A DNA stretch of 62,482 nt from Candidatus Thiodiazotropha sp. (ex Monitilora ramsayi) (GCA_025655575.1 JAHXIP010000011.1:1-62482), one strand, 5' to 3'; numbered from the stretch's first letter, positions 1 through 9,603 are shown. Numbers and translations: made by a program. The notes: generated by a model from the letters alone, not told the origin.

Positions 1-90
1 CAGCGATCGGCTATGTCAGTCCAGCTGAGTTTGAGAGGAAGGCAGCAGTTGCTGCTTAGTTAGGATGTCTACTTTTTGTGGGTAGGACCA
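1..90 (+). mobile_element. IS3-family insertion sequence, right end only (transposase C-terminus plus terminal repeat)
   Basis: Bases 3-59 read as the tail of a protein, AIGYVSPAEFERKAAVAA followed by a TAG stop. The YVSPAEFE sequence is the usual C-terminus of IS3-family OrfB (rve-type DDE) transposases. Seven bases after the stop lies TGTCTACTTTTTGTGGG (from 66), which looks like the right terminal inverted repeat and probably ends near base 90. The element enters the window from the left, so whether it is intact cannot be judged. An imperfect inverted copy of the terminal sequence occurs at 2004-2027, beyond the next gene. The family call rests on the C-terminal motif alone. Confidence 0.7.
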
Positions 91-211
91 GACGTAGCAA
101 TATGACCGATGGTAATTCAGCATTACTATGAAATTGCGCAGGGACGCTATACTGATAGAAACCGCGATCTACGCAGCTCGGCTAGTAGTGTTTTACAAGG
201 AGGATGCACGA

Positions 212-1897
212 ATGAGAGCCTTACCGTTGATCTTACTTGGTTCATTGTTTCACACTGGCTGTGGAACTGTAGTAGTCCACAACGCCACGTATGCGGTAGA
301 CCGAAACAGAATTGGCATCTACAACGTACGGACAGTCGTTACGCCCACTAAGGACTCGGTTGACATCATGGGCGTCTTTGCACTTGTTGAGGAACGGCCG
401 TCTACATCGTTTCCCCTGATACCCGTCGAAGATACACCCAATATGTATGAAGGACCGGTACCTACCCGTAGCTGTCCGGAAGTTATCAATCTTCAATACG
501 AGGTTAGATTTGAGCGGGACGATCTGTTCGGCCGCCGTAATATTTCCATCCTTGATCCTGATCCGGGATACCATCGAATCTCTATTATTGGTGAATCGCC
601 AGAGAGCTGTCGCGCCGGTGCTGGTGTTGCCAATCGTCTAGTCGTTAACTCGTCAGAGGACGCGATTGATACGAACCCTGGAGATGGCATTTGTTCGAGT
701 GGTGAGGTGATTAACGGGGTTCCTACCTGCACGTTGCGCGCGGCAATCATGGAAGCCAATGCTACCCAAGGACAGGATGTGATTGAAGTTCCCAACGGGA
801 CCTATGAGCTGTCACTGGTAGGAAACGGTGCCTTGGAAACGGATCCTGAAAAAATGGCAACGATTGGTGATCTTGACATCACTGATGGCGTGTCGATTTA
901 TGGCGACCTGCAAGCCACCCAGGCAAACCAGCTCGAAGTGACAGTCAACGGTGGCGACATTGCCCGAGTCTTTCACATTCATCCGATGTCCTCCTCGGTA
1001 GAGGAGCGCATACCCTATGTGCACCTGGAAGGGCTGGCTATTACCAATGGTAATGCGTACGAGGGCGGCGAAGATTCCAGGGCTGGCGGAGGAATTCATA
1101 ACTCTGCCAATTTGAGGTTGACCCGTGTACATATTCTACGCAACCGCGCGAGGGATGGTGGCGGAATTTGGAATAGTATGGGAGCTGCCTTAGTGATGGA
1201 TCGCACACAAATCGAAGCCAATTGTGTGGATTCTCCACGCACGTGTACTGTTGGCGCTATTTGGAATAACGGTAGTCTTACTTTGTCCAGGTCTGCCGTA
1301 ATCCATAATGAGTCGGACGATGAGCTTAGTGTCATATACAATCAAAGTTTCTCTGGATATCCACCGGCAGTCAGTCAAATATTGAACAGCACGATTGCAT
1401 TCAACAGCGCTTTCCAAGGAGCTGCAATAGGTGGGGTTGGCGATATCACAATAGATAGTTCTACGATCGCGTTTAATCGTTCTCTCGATGTATACGGTTC
1501 TATGAGGGTCTCCGGGCTGAGGAAGTTGAGGCTAACGAATTCTCTCATCGTTGGAAATCAGGTCTTAGTCGAACCAACAGGAGCCAGCGGATGCAATAGC
1601 GGCAACCCCATTAGTGGGGTAGGTGGAAACATCTACGACGATACGGATGGGTGCAGATTCACAACACTATTGGACAACAATCGATTCATACCGGCTACTC
1701 AACCGTTACGTGGCCTCGTGTACGACGGTTTCACGCAGTCATTGCGTCTGACCCGCGACTACATCGATCAAGGCATAGAGTTTGATGTCTTCTGTTTACA
1801 TGAAGATCAAAATGGTGCCCCTAGGCCCGCCGACGGGTTGGGTGATGGCGTGGTCCGTTGTGACCCCGGAGCCGTAGAAAGCCAGCCGTCTCCCTAG
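212..1897 (+). CDS. CSLREA-type beta-helix lipoprotein, probably cell-surface
   Basis: A 561-residue protein. The start chosen is ATG 212, because AAGGAGG lies at 197-203 and the first 17 residues then form a short lipoprotein-like signal ending in FHTGC; the His before the lipobox is unusual. The frame is open upstream to 128. Around residues 170-215 is a CSLREA-type segment (CTLRAAIMEANATQGQDVIEV), which in many secreted bacterial proteins precedes a right-handed parallel beta-helix. The middle is rich in short N/S/T/G repeats typical of such helices (LTNSLIVGNQ, INNSTIAFN-like rungs). The end, CDPGAVES, matches the last strand of choice-of-anchor-Q proteins. Role unknown; adhesion or polysaccharide binding is typical. 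It sits alone between IS-like ends, which suggests acquisition by transfer. Confidence 0.75.
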   Translation: MRALPLILLGSLFHTGCGTVVVHNATYAVDRNRIGIYNVRTVVTPTKDSVDIMGVFALVEERPSTSFPLIPVEDTPNMYEGPVPTRSCPEVINLQYEVRFERDDLFGRRNISILDPDPGYHRISIIGESPESCRAGAGVANRLVVNSSEDAIDTNPGDGICSSGEVINGVPTCTLRAAIMEANATQGQDVIEVPNGTYELSLVGNGALETDPEKMATIGDLDITDGVSIYGDLQATQANQLEVTVNGGDIARVFHIHPMSSSVEERIPYVHLEGLAITNGNAYEGGEDSRAGGGIHNSANLRLTRVHILRNRARDGGGIWNSMGAALVMDRTQIEANCVDSPRTCTVGAIWNNGSLTLSRSAVIHNESDDELSVIYNQSFSGYPPAVSQILNSTIAFNSAFQGAAIGGVGDITIDSSTIAFNRSLDVYGSMRVSGLRKLRLTNSLIVGNQVLVEPTGASGCNSGNPISGVGGNIYDDTDGCRFTTLLDNNRFIPATQPLRGLVYDGFTQSLRLTRDYIDQGIEFDVFCLHEDQNGAPRPADGLGDGVVRCDPGAVESQPSP

Positions 1898-2003
1898 CAT
1901 TCTGCGAGCTACCTGCGAACTGACGCATACCTAGACCTTATCCTATACCTGCCTTACTTTGGCGATGTAAAGCAACAAGACCTAAAAATTCATTAGTTAG
2001 GGC

Positions 2004-2027
2004 ATGTTCCTACGTGAAAAGTAGACA
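2004..2027. mobile_element. Degenerate IS3-like terminal repeat
   Basis: AAAAGTAGACA at 2017-2027 is the exact reverse complement of TGTCTACTTTT at 66-76, the proposed right end of the IS3 element. The bases before it (TGTTCCTACGTG) also resemble the outer part of that end (TGGTCCTACCCAC in reverse complement) with small gaps. No transposase follows. It may be a solo end left by a deleted copy. Confidence 0.45.
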
Positions 2028-2267
2028 ACTTATGTGGGTATTCGGTGGTAGATTTCATGTAGCGGACAAGTAAAACCTGTATAAATTCATACGGGTCACA
2101 AACTTAGCACTTATTGTAAATTTTCAATGGTTATTGAAAAAACCTTTTTTTGTTCTTGATCAGGATGGGAGGCCCCCGGATCTGATCGATGAGGCTTATC
2201 TAATGGATGCATAATGTATATTATGTTAAAAGATATATTAATCATATGTTCAGTAGTTTAATTCTGT

Positions 2268-2338
2268 GGACGTCCAAGTATCTTTGTAAATAAAGATGTA
2301 AATAGCACCCTTTTTTTCAAGTATTTTTGTAAATCAGG
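2268..2338. mobile_element. Possible worn insertion-sequence end (IS256-like)
   Basis: GGACGTCCAAGTATCTTTG followed by GTAAAT-rich sequence and a C-run/T-run is similar by eye, roughly 70 percent with small gaps, to 11427-11496. In reverse complement it has the look of IS256-family ends (a purine-poor ATTTACA...ACTTGGAC layout). No transposase remnant is adjacent. The family is recalled, not searched, and so is tentative. Confidence 0.3.
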
Positions 2339-2354
2339 TGACCAGTGATGCAAG

Positions 2355-2449
2355 AACCATAAATATGTAGCACTAACCTGCCAATAACTATCTGTAGTTT
2401 CAGGGTTTTTTGTGAGCTTCTAGGGTTAACCATAAATTTGTAGCACTAA
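2355..2449. repeat. 22-base direct repeat, 73 bases apart
   Basis: The 22 bases at 2355-2376 recur at 2428-2449 with one difference (A to T at the eleventh base). The core is CCATAAATNTGTAGCACTAA. The copies lie downstream of the IS-like fragments. Function unknown. Confidence 0.7.
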
Positions 2450-2611
2450 GTGTGACTTCAACACATTATGTCTCGATTATTCGGCACTTAAGGGTAAACT
2501 TTGCTTTGAAATGAATCAGGTTGAATTTGACTACTAGCGGATACGGTTTAGAAATATCAATGCTGATAATGTTTTCATCATATTAGTCTGTGTATGCATG
2601 GGTATGCCTCT

Positions 2612-3043
2612 TTACTTTCTCTTTAATTTACGACCAGCACGAATATTCATAATCATCAGTACTATAGTGATTACTCCAGCAACAAGCTCAAGCGCCTGCA
2701 GCAGATAAAATCTGTTATCAAAACTGCCGACAGATGCCCATAGATTCAAAACAACTGCAGCTGGTAATAGAATCAAGAGTGCACTAATCCCAATAAATGG
2801 CATTCGCTTTCTTTTTTGTCCAACTATGCAGCCACTTTTACTTGTTGAGAATGAAAGGCCAGTTGCACCTGCCACAGCAATTGCTGGGATAAAAATCAAA
2901 AGACCTGGCATTGCAATCAGACTCTTGACCATGACTATTGACTCAGGTTCTCCTTGTATCACAACAAATAGTGATGATAGAAAAAATACTTCTAAACACA
3001 CGGTAGAGATAATCGCACCTGTACGGTGAGCCAGTTGTTTCAT
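2612..3043 (-). CDS. Small integral membrane protein of unknown function, last gene of the RND operon
   Basis: A 143-residue protein not recognised. It has four hydrophobic stretches at about residues 9-29, 40-62, 83-105 and 113-133 and a basic tail (RAGRKLKRK), as expected for a four-helix inner-membrane protein with a cytoplasmic C-terminus. The ATG at 3043 follows an AGAGGA ribosome site. It starts 9 bases after the stop of the RND permease gene on the same strand, so it is very likely co-transcribed with the pump. It could be an accessory subunit, but nothing in the sequence shows that. Confidence 0.7.
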   Translation of the reverse strand: MKQLAHRTGAIISTVCLEVFFLSSLFVVIQGEPESIVMVKSLIAMPGLLIFIPAIAVAGATGLSFSTSKSGCIVGQKRKRMPFIGISALLILLPAAVVLNLWASVGSFDNRFYLLQALELVAGVITIVLMIMNIRAGRKLKRK

Positions 3044-3052
3044 GGTTATCCT

Positions 3053-6000
3053 CTAAGTATTTTCAAATGAAACCCGGAACAAAACTGAATAAAGTACCGG
3101 GACAAGAAATAGGGTAATAAGTGTGGCAAACAGTAGCCCGAAAAGGATTGCAATGGCCATTGACTCGAACATTGGTCCACCACTCAGCCACAATGGCAAC
3201 ATGCCGCCAACGGTAGTAGCGGTAGTTAGAAGAATGGGACGAGCTCGTTGTTGTGCGGACTGCACGATGGCATCGGCGGCGCTCAAACCATTTTCTTCCA
3301 TCTCGAGCTTAATGCGATCCAGAAGCACGATGGCGTTGTTGATGACGATACCCGCCAGTGAGACCATCCCGAGAAAGGTGAAAAACCCAAAGCTGGACTG
3401 CGCGGCCAGCAGCCCAAACGAGATGCCGATCAGACCCAAGGGTATGGTGATCAACACGATACCAGTGCGCCGGAATGAATTGAATTGGATCATTAACAAC
3501 ATAATGATAAAGATCACTGCCATCGGTAGTACTGCAATAATGGAGGCATTGGCTTCGTCTGCTTTAGCGGTCTCGCCGCCCTCCTCAAATCTGTAACCTT
3601 TGCTCCAGGTGCCGGCAAACTCTTCAAGCCAGGGTCGGTATTGGGTGGCGATCTCTGCAGCCGTCACTCCAGGACGAAGTTGCCCCTGGATGGTGATCGT
3701 GCGCTCTCGATCAAGCCGCTCGATCAGTGCAGGCTCCCAGACCACTTCTACATTAGCGACCTGGCTCAATGGCACGACTGTGCCGGAACTCTGCGAAAAG
3801 ACTGTCAAATTCTCCAGTTTGGCGAGATCCTGACGGTCCGTCGCACGGGTACGCAGCAATACCGGAATAACTTCATCACCTTCCCGGTATTCAGTCATTT
3901 CCATTCCCGACAGGCCGGCATTTAGAGATGTCGCAATGTCCTGACTAGTCACGCCCGAGCGGAAGGCGCGGGCCTGATCAATATTGATGACCAGTTTTTT
4001 GGTTTGCGGTCCCCAGGTATCATTGATTGCCGTAACCGCATCATAAGACCAGAGCTTGGTTTTAATGGCCGACACGATCTGAAACAGCTCGTCAAATTCT
4101 GGGCCAGAGACCTTGATCTCGATGGGGTAAGAAACCGGCGGGCCATTGGAAAGCCGTTTGACCTGCAGCTGCATATCCAACTCGTTTTCGAACGCATAGT
4201 CTTCTACCGCCTCCTTGATAGGATCAAGCGAGGTGCTGTTATTGACATTCAATACCATAGCCGTATTTGCCTCGTTAGGATTTGGCGGATCGAAACCGAG
4301 GGTAAATCGTGGACCACCTGTGCCGATATACGCTGTCCAGCCGGTGACACCGACGGCATCCAGCGATTTGCCATCAGCATTGACTTTTTTCGTGAGCAAG
4401 AATGACTCTAGGTCTTCGATCATCTCCTCCGAGGCATCAATAGTCGTTCCTGTGGGCAATTCGAGTGCCGTGCTCAAAATAGGATCTTCTGATGGTGGAA
4501 TAAACACTTTAGGGATATAACCCATGCCATAGATAGCTGCGGTAAATAGCGCTGTCACCAAGATACCGAAGTGTATAGGATGACGAAGCGACGCAAGCAG
4601 CAGGCCTCGGTAGCGACGATACAGCGGAGTTTCGAAGGTGCTTTTTTTGCCATCATCAGCTTGGGACTTGACTTTGACGAAGGGGGTCATCATGGGTACA
4701 AAGGTCATCGAAAGCGCCCAGGAGAGAAGCAATGCAATGGTTACCACATAGAATATTGCCGATGTGAACTCACTGACGGCGGATTCAGCGAGTGCAATTG
4801 GCGTAAAGGCAGCTGCTGTTGTAAGTGAGGATACTAGCAGCGGCACCATCATTTCCTTGGCAGCCCCGATGGCAGCCGAAATCGGTTCTTCACCTTGCTC
4901 GCGCCGAACAATGGCCGCTTCCACTACGACGATAGCGTTATCAACCAAAAGGCCCAGCGCAATGATAAGCGCCGCCAGGGAAATCTGATCGATGCCGATG
5001 TCAAACCGCGCCATCACGAAAAATGTTGATACCATGACGATAGGTATCAGCGAAGCGACAACGAGACCGGTTCGAAACCCCAGAGTAAGTACCATAACCA
5101 GGATCACGATACCGACTGCCTGCGAAAGGTTACTGATAAAGGTATTGACGCTCGCTTCCGTGAGCGTTGATTGCAGAAACATCGGTGTCAGTGAAATCCC
5201 GAGGGGTAATTCAGCTTCGATCTCAGGCATGAGCGCCTTGAGACGGGTGCCCAGTCCCATAATATTGCCACCTTCACGCATAGAGACCGAGATCGAGATA
5301 GCGGGTTCGCCGTTCGCCCGGACCTTGACCTTAACCGGATCTTCGTAGGCTCGGTAGACCTCCGCAATATCACCTAAACGCACCAGTGCCGTCTTGCCTG
5401 GAATTTCGATAATGGTCTGCTTGAGAGCATCGACAGATTCAAAGTTACCAGAGGGTTCCAGTGCAATACGCTCCGAGCCTATTACAATATCCCCGCCGGA
5501 AGAGAGGATGTTGATCGATTGCAGGATACTTTCAAGCTGCTGCGGGGAAAGACCCAGCTCGGTCAGGCGTGCATTATCGTATTCAATAAAGACACGCTCC
5601 TCCTGATCACCGTAGATTTCGACCTTGGCAATATTTGGCTCTTTTAATAGTTGATCTCTTATATCGAGCGCGATATCACGCATCTCTTTCGCCGAATACC
5701 CATCACCGGTCAGGTTGTAGACGTGACCGAAGGTATCGCCAAATTCGTCATTGACGATAGGTGTTTCCACACCGACAGGTAAGTCCCGCGTGATATCTTC
5801 GACCTTGCGTCGCAAGTCATCGAAAATAGGTTGCATGACCGTGTAGGACTCGAGGAAATTGGCGTTAATGATGGAAATACCGCTACGCGATTCGCTTGTG
5901 ATGTCATCGATTTCCGGCATTTCCATGATCTTTTCTTCAATCGCATCGGTTACGAGCTGTTCGACTCGTTCCGGTGATGCACCGGGAAACCGTGTGGTAA

Positions 6001-6139
6001 CCACGGCAGTACGAATGGTGAAGCCCGGATCTTGGGCTTTCGGCAGTTCGTAATACGACTGTATTCCACTGGCGACAAGGGCCAATACGACAACAAGGGT
6101 TACGCGGTTATATTTTATCGCCCATTCAGTGATATTCAT
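3053..6139 (-). CDS. RND-family multidrug efflux permease (AcrB/HAE1-like)
   Basis: A 1028-residue inner-membrane proton-drug antiporter, the usual length for AcrB-type trimers. The layout is one N-terminal helix (about 10-30), a large periplasmic loop beginning YYELPKAQDPGF, helices 2-6 (about 335-470), a second large loop and helices 8-12 near the C-terminus. The fourth helix carries GLLVDNAIVVVE; only the first of the two Asp residues common in this motif is present and the second is Asn, as in several non-AcrB branches. The start ATG at 6139 has AGGAG about eight bases upstream. It follows the adaptor gene by 15 bases and works with the adaptor and the TolC-like protein upstream. Drug efflux is the likely job; the substrate is unknown. 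Confidence 0.93.
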   Translation of the reverse strand: MNITEWAIKYNRVTLVVVLALVASGIQSYYELPKAQDPGFTIRTAVVTTRFPGASPERVEQLVTDAIEEKIMEMPEIDDITSESRSGISIINANFLESYTVMQPIFDDLRRKVEDITRDLPVGVETPIVNDEFGDTFGHVYNLTGDGYSAKEMRDIALDIRDQLLKEPNIAKVEIYGDQEERVFIEYDNARLTELGLSPQQLESILQSINILSSGGDIVIGSERIALEPSGNFESVDALKQTIIEIPGKTALVRLGDIAEVYRAYEDPVKVKVRANGEPAISISVSMREGGNIMGLGTRLKALMPEIEAELPLGISLTPMFLQSTLTEASVNTFISNLSQAVGIVILVMVLTLGFRTGLVVASLIPIVMVSTFFVMARFDIGIDQISLAALIIALGLLVDNAIVVVEAAIVRREQGEEPISAAIGAAKEMMVPLLVSSLTTAAAFTPIALAESAVSEFTSAIFYVVTIALLLSWALSMTFVPMMTPFVKVKSQADDGKKSTFETPLYRRYRGLLLASLRHPIHFGILVTALFTAAIYGMGYIPKVFIPPSEDPILSTALELPTGTTIDASEEMIEDLESFLLTKKVNADGKSLDAVGVTGWTAYIGTGGPRFTLGFDPPNPNEANTAMVLNVNNSTSLDPIKEAVEDYAFENELDMQLQVKRLSNGPPVSYPIEIKVSGPEFDELFQIVSAIKTKLWSYDAVTAINDTWGPQTKKLVINIDQARAFRSGVTSQDIATSLNAGLSGMEMTEYREGDEVIPVLLRTRATDRQDLAKLENLTVFSQSSGTVVPLSQVANVEVVWEPALIERLDRERTITIQGQLRPGVTAAEIATQYRPWLEEFAGTWSKGYRFEEGGETAKADEANASIIAVLPMAVIFIIMLLMIQFNSFRRTGIVLITIPLGLIGISFGLLAAQSSFGFFTFLGMVSLAGIVINNAIVLLDRIKLEMEENGLSAADAIVQSAQQRARPILLTTATTVGGMLPLWLSGGPMFESMAIAILFGLLFATLITLFLVPVLYSVLFRVSFENT

Positions 6140-6154
6140 TGAATGCGTCTCCTG

Positions 6155-7267
6155 TTACTCGTCGCGCACGACGAGACCATCACGGGCGCTCTTGTGGCCA
6201 GCCACGATGACGCGTTCCCCATCACTGAGACCGTTTAGAATCTCCAACCCCAGTTCTGATATCTCGCCCACTTCCACGCTGCGTCGCCGTAGAATTGCGA
6301 TTCCAGGAGAGTCACTTGCTTCCATCACATACACAAAGGTGCCGGATTCATCCTGTCCGACAACTGCTGGAGTAAGATAAAACCTATTACTACTGGCATT
6401 TTGATTAGTGAACTGAAAGGTGACTTCAGCGGCAAGTCCTGACCGGATAATGGACGGGGTGTTGTTAAGCGATAGTGTCACGGGAAAGGTTGTGCTGCTG
6501 TCGGCAGCGGTGCCGATTTCAGTGACAACGCCACTGAAAGTTTCCCCGCGGAGTGCTGCGAATTGAACGCTACCGTGCGAACCAGTCCGGAAGACCCCGA
6601 TCAGACTTTCAGGAACGGCGATTTTCACCTCCCACCCTTCTCCGCAATTGACCTGCACCACCGTTGCTCCTGCAGTGACGTTTTCATTGGGTTCAATACT
6701 GATATCTGCCACCGAACAATCGGTGTCGACCGTTAGCCTCGTATATTGCAGGTTCAGTTTTGCCAAACGCACGTTTTGCGCATCGGCATTGTAGGCGGCT
6801 TTGGCGGACTCGGCATTGGCGAGGGCAGAATCCAGTTCATTTTGGGAGGCATTGTCATTGGTATAGAGCTGGCGTACCCGTTGGTATTCTGCTTCGGCAT
6901 TGCGACGTGTTGCATCTGCTTTTGCCAGTGAAGCGCGGGCTTGCTCGAGTTCGACACGATAGGTTTCTGAATCCAACTCAGCGATCAAATCACCGCTGTG
7001 AACCCGATCCCCAACGACAACAGCCACCTGATTGACTGTACCACTCACTTTGAAACTGAGATCTGCTTCCTGAGCTGCATGGGTTATACCGCTAAACACC
7101 CGATCCCGGATAGCCGCTGTACCACTGTGCATAGTGACGTATTTAACAGGCCGAAGCTTCGTTTCCTTCTGGTTGGGTTCTTCGCTGCAGCCGACCAACA
7201 GTGTGAAGCATAGCCCGACGAACATGAGCCTCAATAGCGAGGTAATATCTGAATCTGTTATATTCAT
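6155..7267 (-). CDS. RND efflux periplasmic adaptor (membrane fusion protein), lipoprotein
   Basis: A 370-residue adaptor linking the RND permease to the outer-membrane channel. Residues 1-28 are a lipoprotein signal ending LLVGC. Then come a biotinyl/lipoyl-like half (about 60-95, with VVVGDRVHSGDLIAELDSE), an alpha-helical hairpin rich in Ala/Glu/Arg (about 97-165), the second lipoyl half, a beta-barrel domain and a membrane-proximal domain ending near VIVAGHKSARDGLVV. The start codon overlaps the stop of the preceding gene by four bases (ATGA), so translation is probably coupled. It belongs to the HlyD/AcrA group. Confidence 0.92.
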   Translation of the reverse strand: MNITDSDITSLLRLMFVGLCFTLLVGCSEEPNQKETKLRPVKYVTMHSGTAAIRDRVFSGITHAAQEADLSFKVSGTVNQVAVVVGDRVHSGDLIAELDSETYRVELEQARASLAKADATRRNAEAEYQRVRQLYTNDNASQNELDSALANAESAKAAYNADAQNVRLAKLNLQYTRLTVDTDCSVADISIEPNENVTAGATVVQVNCGEGWEVKIAVPESLIGVFRTGSHGSVQFAALRGETFSGVVTEIGTAADSSTTFPVTLSLNNTPSIIRSGLAAEVTFQFTNQNASSNRFYLTPAVVGQDESGTFVYVMEASDSPGIAILRRRSVEVGEISELGLEILNGLSDGERVIVAGHKSARDGLVVRDE

Positions 7268-9603
7268 TTTTTCATCCCGTAAGTTCGTGCGTATTCTTCA
7301 AGAGCGCTGAACCAGGCTTCCTCTTGCTCAGCAGCTATATGGAAATCAAAAAAACCAATTGCGCGCTGAAGTTCGATCAGATCCAACAAATGTTGGTATT
7401 CGGCATTTGAGGCGGATAAGCGTGCGATAAGCAGAGCATTTTGCGCATCGATCAAATCGATATAACTGGCCGTACCGCGTACGTAGGAGTCGGTAACCAG
7501 CGCCAATGTTTTTTCTGCCGCATCAGCGGATTTGCGGGCAAAATCGATATTCAAGCGCGATGCACCCGCCTGGGCAACACGATTTCGAGCGATTGTCTCG
7601 ATGACATCTGCGTTTTGCTTGTAGAGTAGTTGTAGTCTTCGCAACTCAGTGCGAGCCTGACTCTTTTCAGCAGAGATTCTAGATCCCTGATAGAGAGGTA
7701 GCGCGAATTGAATACCAACACTCCAGTCCTCATCATGATCGAGTTCAATTTGTTCACCATGAGCATCGATTACACGATCGACTTTTCCGATAAGGTCCAC
7801 ATCCGGCACATAACGTTTACGTTTGGCGGCAAGTAGCACTCGCTTTTGTGCTGAAATCTGGTGCCGCAAAGAATCAAGCTCGGGTGCATTTTTGTGCGAT
7901 TGCTCGGCAAGAAAATCACGGAATATTGCCACCCGTTTTGGACTACTTATAAATGCTTCCAGCCTTTCATCGCCAAAAACTTTGGGTTCGCTTAAGTTCG
8001 GTTCTCTTGTTTGAAACGGCTCTTCAATCGGTCGTTGTAAAATCTGGTTGAGATTGTTCTTAGCCTGTTGATAACTACTGTGTGAATTTGACAATGATTG
8101 GAGAGCGGAACCAAGTTCGGTTTCAAAGCGGTGTACCTCCGACCGATCAGATGCCCCTACTTTATAGCGAAACTGTGCCCGCTCCAGGTTGGCGCGTGTA
8201 AGCTTGGCATTATCACGTTGAATGTCATGCTCTGTTTTTGCCACGAGGACATTCAGATATGCCTGTGCTGTATCTTGAATGACATCAAGTCGAGTACCTT
8301 CCAATGACGCCATTTGCGACTGTTCGAAATATTGGCTTGACATATAGTTGCTGCGCTTACTCTCCGAATAAATCGATTGTGATAGCGAAAGGCTTGCTGT
8401 TGTTGCTCGTGTGGCTCCAGTACCCACTAAATCCCGGTCTCTGGCATCAAGATCTAATCCGGCAGACAGCTGTGGAAGAAGTGATGAGCGGGCAATACGC
8501 GTATCATCTTTCACCAAACGCAGATCCTCTGCTGCAACAGCTACAGAGAGATTGCGCTTGAGTGATTCGTCAACAGCCGATGTAAGCGTGAGTACGCGAC
8601 CTTCATCGGGCAAGTCATTAACCACATCAGACTCAAAGAGCACTGTGAATGGCGGCTCGTAGCCAATAGCCCGTGCTGTGCTCATGTTCAAAATCAATCG
8701 ATCTTTAACAGAAAATGCCACGGGCAGGTCCCTGGCTGAGCGGCCAACCGCAATATCACGTATATCCACCGCCAATTGGCGCGCGAGTTGATCTGGGGCC
8801 GGGATCATGCCGGTACCCATCAAATAACCGGACTCAACATCGCTCCGCCCCATTGTCGTGAAGGTGGGTAATTGCTTTGTGGTCAATGCTTGAATCAAAG
8901 TTTGCTGCTGCGCTTCGTTCAAACGTAGTTGGGGCAGGATAAACAACGCATCAATATCAGCAGGTAGCCCCTTCACCAGTGCATCGATGTCAGTGTCCCG
9001 GGCTAAAATGGGCGTGATTTCAAAATCCAGGCCACTCGTCACAGCACTCATCTCCTGGGCCACCGCTGGAATTACTTCAGCAATAGCGGAATCTATGAGT
9101 ATTCCAACATGTTCAGCCCCAGTAGCCGCCTGAAAGTGGTTCAACTCCTTAATCAGATCAATGTTGGTTGCCAGGTAGTGAAAATTTTCAACACCGCTTG
9201 TCCCTGCTTCGGTAACCGGGAAGTTTTGTGCTTTAGCGTTAATAACAGTTGTGGCAATCAGTGGCTTGCTGGGCGTTCTGCCTGCTGTGGCGTGACTCGA
9301 AATAACCCCTAACGCGATTACGATCTCGATCTGCCTATTGGCTAACGCTTCATCGATCCCTATCTTGGCTTCTCGTAGGGACCATTGGCTGTTGTGCTGT
9401 ACGGCTTCTGGGAAGCGAAAGTGGAATTCAGAGCCACCGAGATCTGCCAGATCTTCTTTCAGAGCGCTGACGACCAGGTTATTCCAGGGAGATTTACCAT
9501 CTGAGATTACAGCGATATCGATCTTTGTGGGTGCGGCGTGAGCGATTGTGCCGAAGATTGTGATGATAACGAATAGTAAGGTTAGATAGGCTCTGCCTGG
9601 CAC
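7264..9603 (-). CDS. Fusion: ABC-type substrate-binding domain (N) plus TolC-like outer-membrane efflux protein (C)
   Basis: A 779-residue protein with a GTG start at 9603 preceded by AGGAGAAG, and a signal peptide ending near AHA (residue 24). Residues about 28-330 resemble the ABC_sub_bind (PF04392, TrpX/YtrF-like) periplasmic binding fold: HYLATNIDLIKELNHFQ, a central GVLIDS-like strand, ADIDALFILPQ, and the closing pattern VGRSARDLPVAF...LILNMSTARAIGYEPP that is characteristic of that family. Residues about 340-760 are a TolC/OEP protein: two repeats of long amphipathic helices with SLSQSIYSESKR and FALPLYQGSRISAEKSQAR. A normal TolC is about 430-490 residues, so the extra length equals the binding domain. 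It is the first gene of the efflux operon, with a four-base overlap to the adaptor. The binding domain would lie in the periplasm and might sense or deliver substrate. Confidence 0.85.
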   Translation of the reverse strand: MPGRAYLTLLFVIITIFGTIAHAAPTKIDIAVISDGKSPWNNLVVSALKEDLADLGGSEFHFRFPEAVQHNSQWSLREAKIGIDEALANRQIEIVIALGVISSHATAGRTPSKPLIATTVINAKAQNFPVTEAGTSGVENFHYLATNIDLIKELNHFQAATGAEHVGILIDSAIAEVIPAVAQEMSAVTSGLDFEITPILARDTDIDALVKGLPADIDALFILPQLRLNEAQQQTLIQALTTKQLPTFTTMGRSDVESGYLMGTGMIPAPDQLARQLAVDIRDIAVGRSARDLPVAFSVKDRLILNMSTARAIGYEPPFTVLFESDVVNDLPDEGRVLTLTSAVDESLKRNLSVAVAAEDLRLVKDDTRIARSSLLPQLSAGLDLDARDRDLVGTGATRATTASLSLSQSIYSESKRSNYMSSQYFEQSQMASLEGTRLDVIQDTAQAYLNVLVAKTEHDIQRDNAKLTRANLERAQFRYKVGASDRSEVHRFETELGSALQSLSNSHSSYQQAKNNLNQILQRPIEEPFQTREPNLSEPKVFGDERLEAFISSPKRVAIFRDFLAEQSHKNAPELDSLRHQISAQKRVLLAAKRKRYVPDVDLIGKVDRVIDAHGEQIELDHDEDWSVGIQFALPLYQGSRISAEKSQARTELRRLQLLYKQNADVIETIARNRVAQAGASRLNIDFARKSADAAEKTLALVTDSYVRGTASYIDLIDAQNALLIARLSASNAEYQHLLDLIELQRAIGFFDFHIAAEQEEAWFSALEEYARTYGMKK

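Larger units (their letters stand above)
1898..2611. other. Non-coding, AT-rich stretch with IS-like fragments and short repeats
   Basis: No convincing gene in about 710 bases. It holds an IS3-like terminal sequence (2004-2027), a sequence resembling a worn insertion-sequence end (2268-2338, related to 11409-11496) and a 22-base direct repeat (2355-2376 and 2428-2449). It reads as a place where mobile elements have inserted and decayed. Confidence 0.6.

Noticed and set aside
3123..3596. A 157-codon open frame opposite the RND permease gene
   Set aside because: It lies antisense to a well-conserved permease and has a biased, low-information composition.
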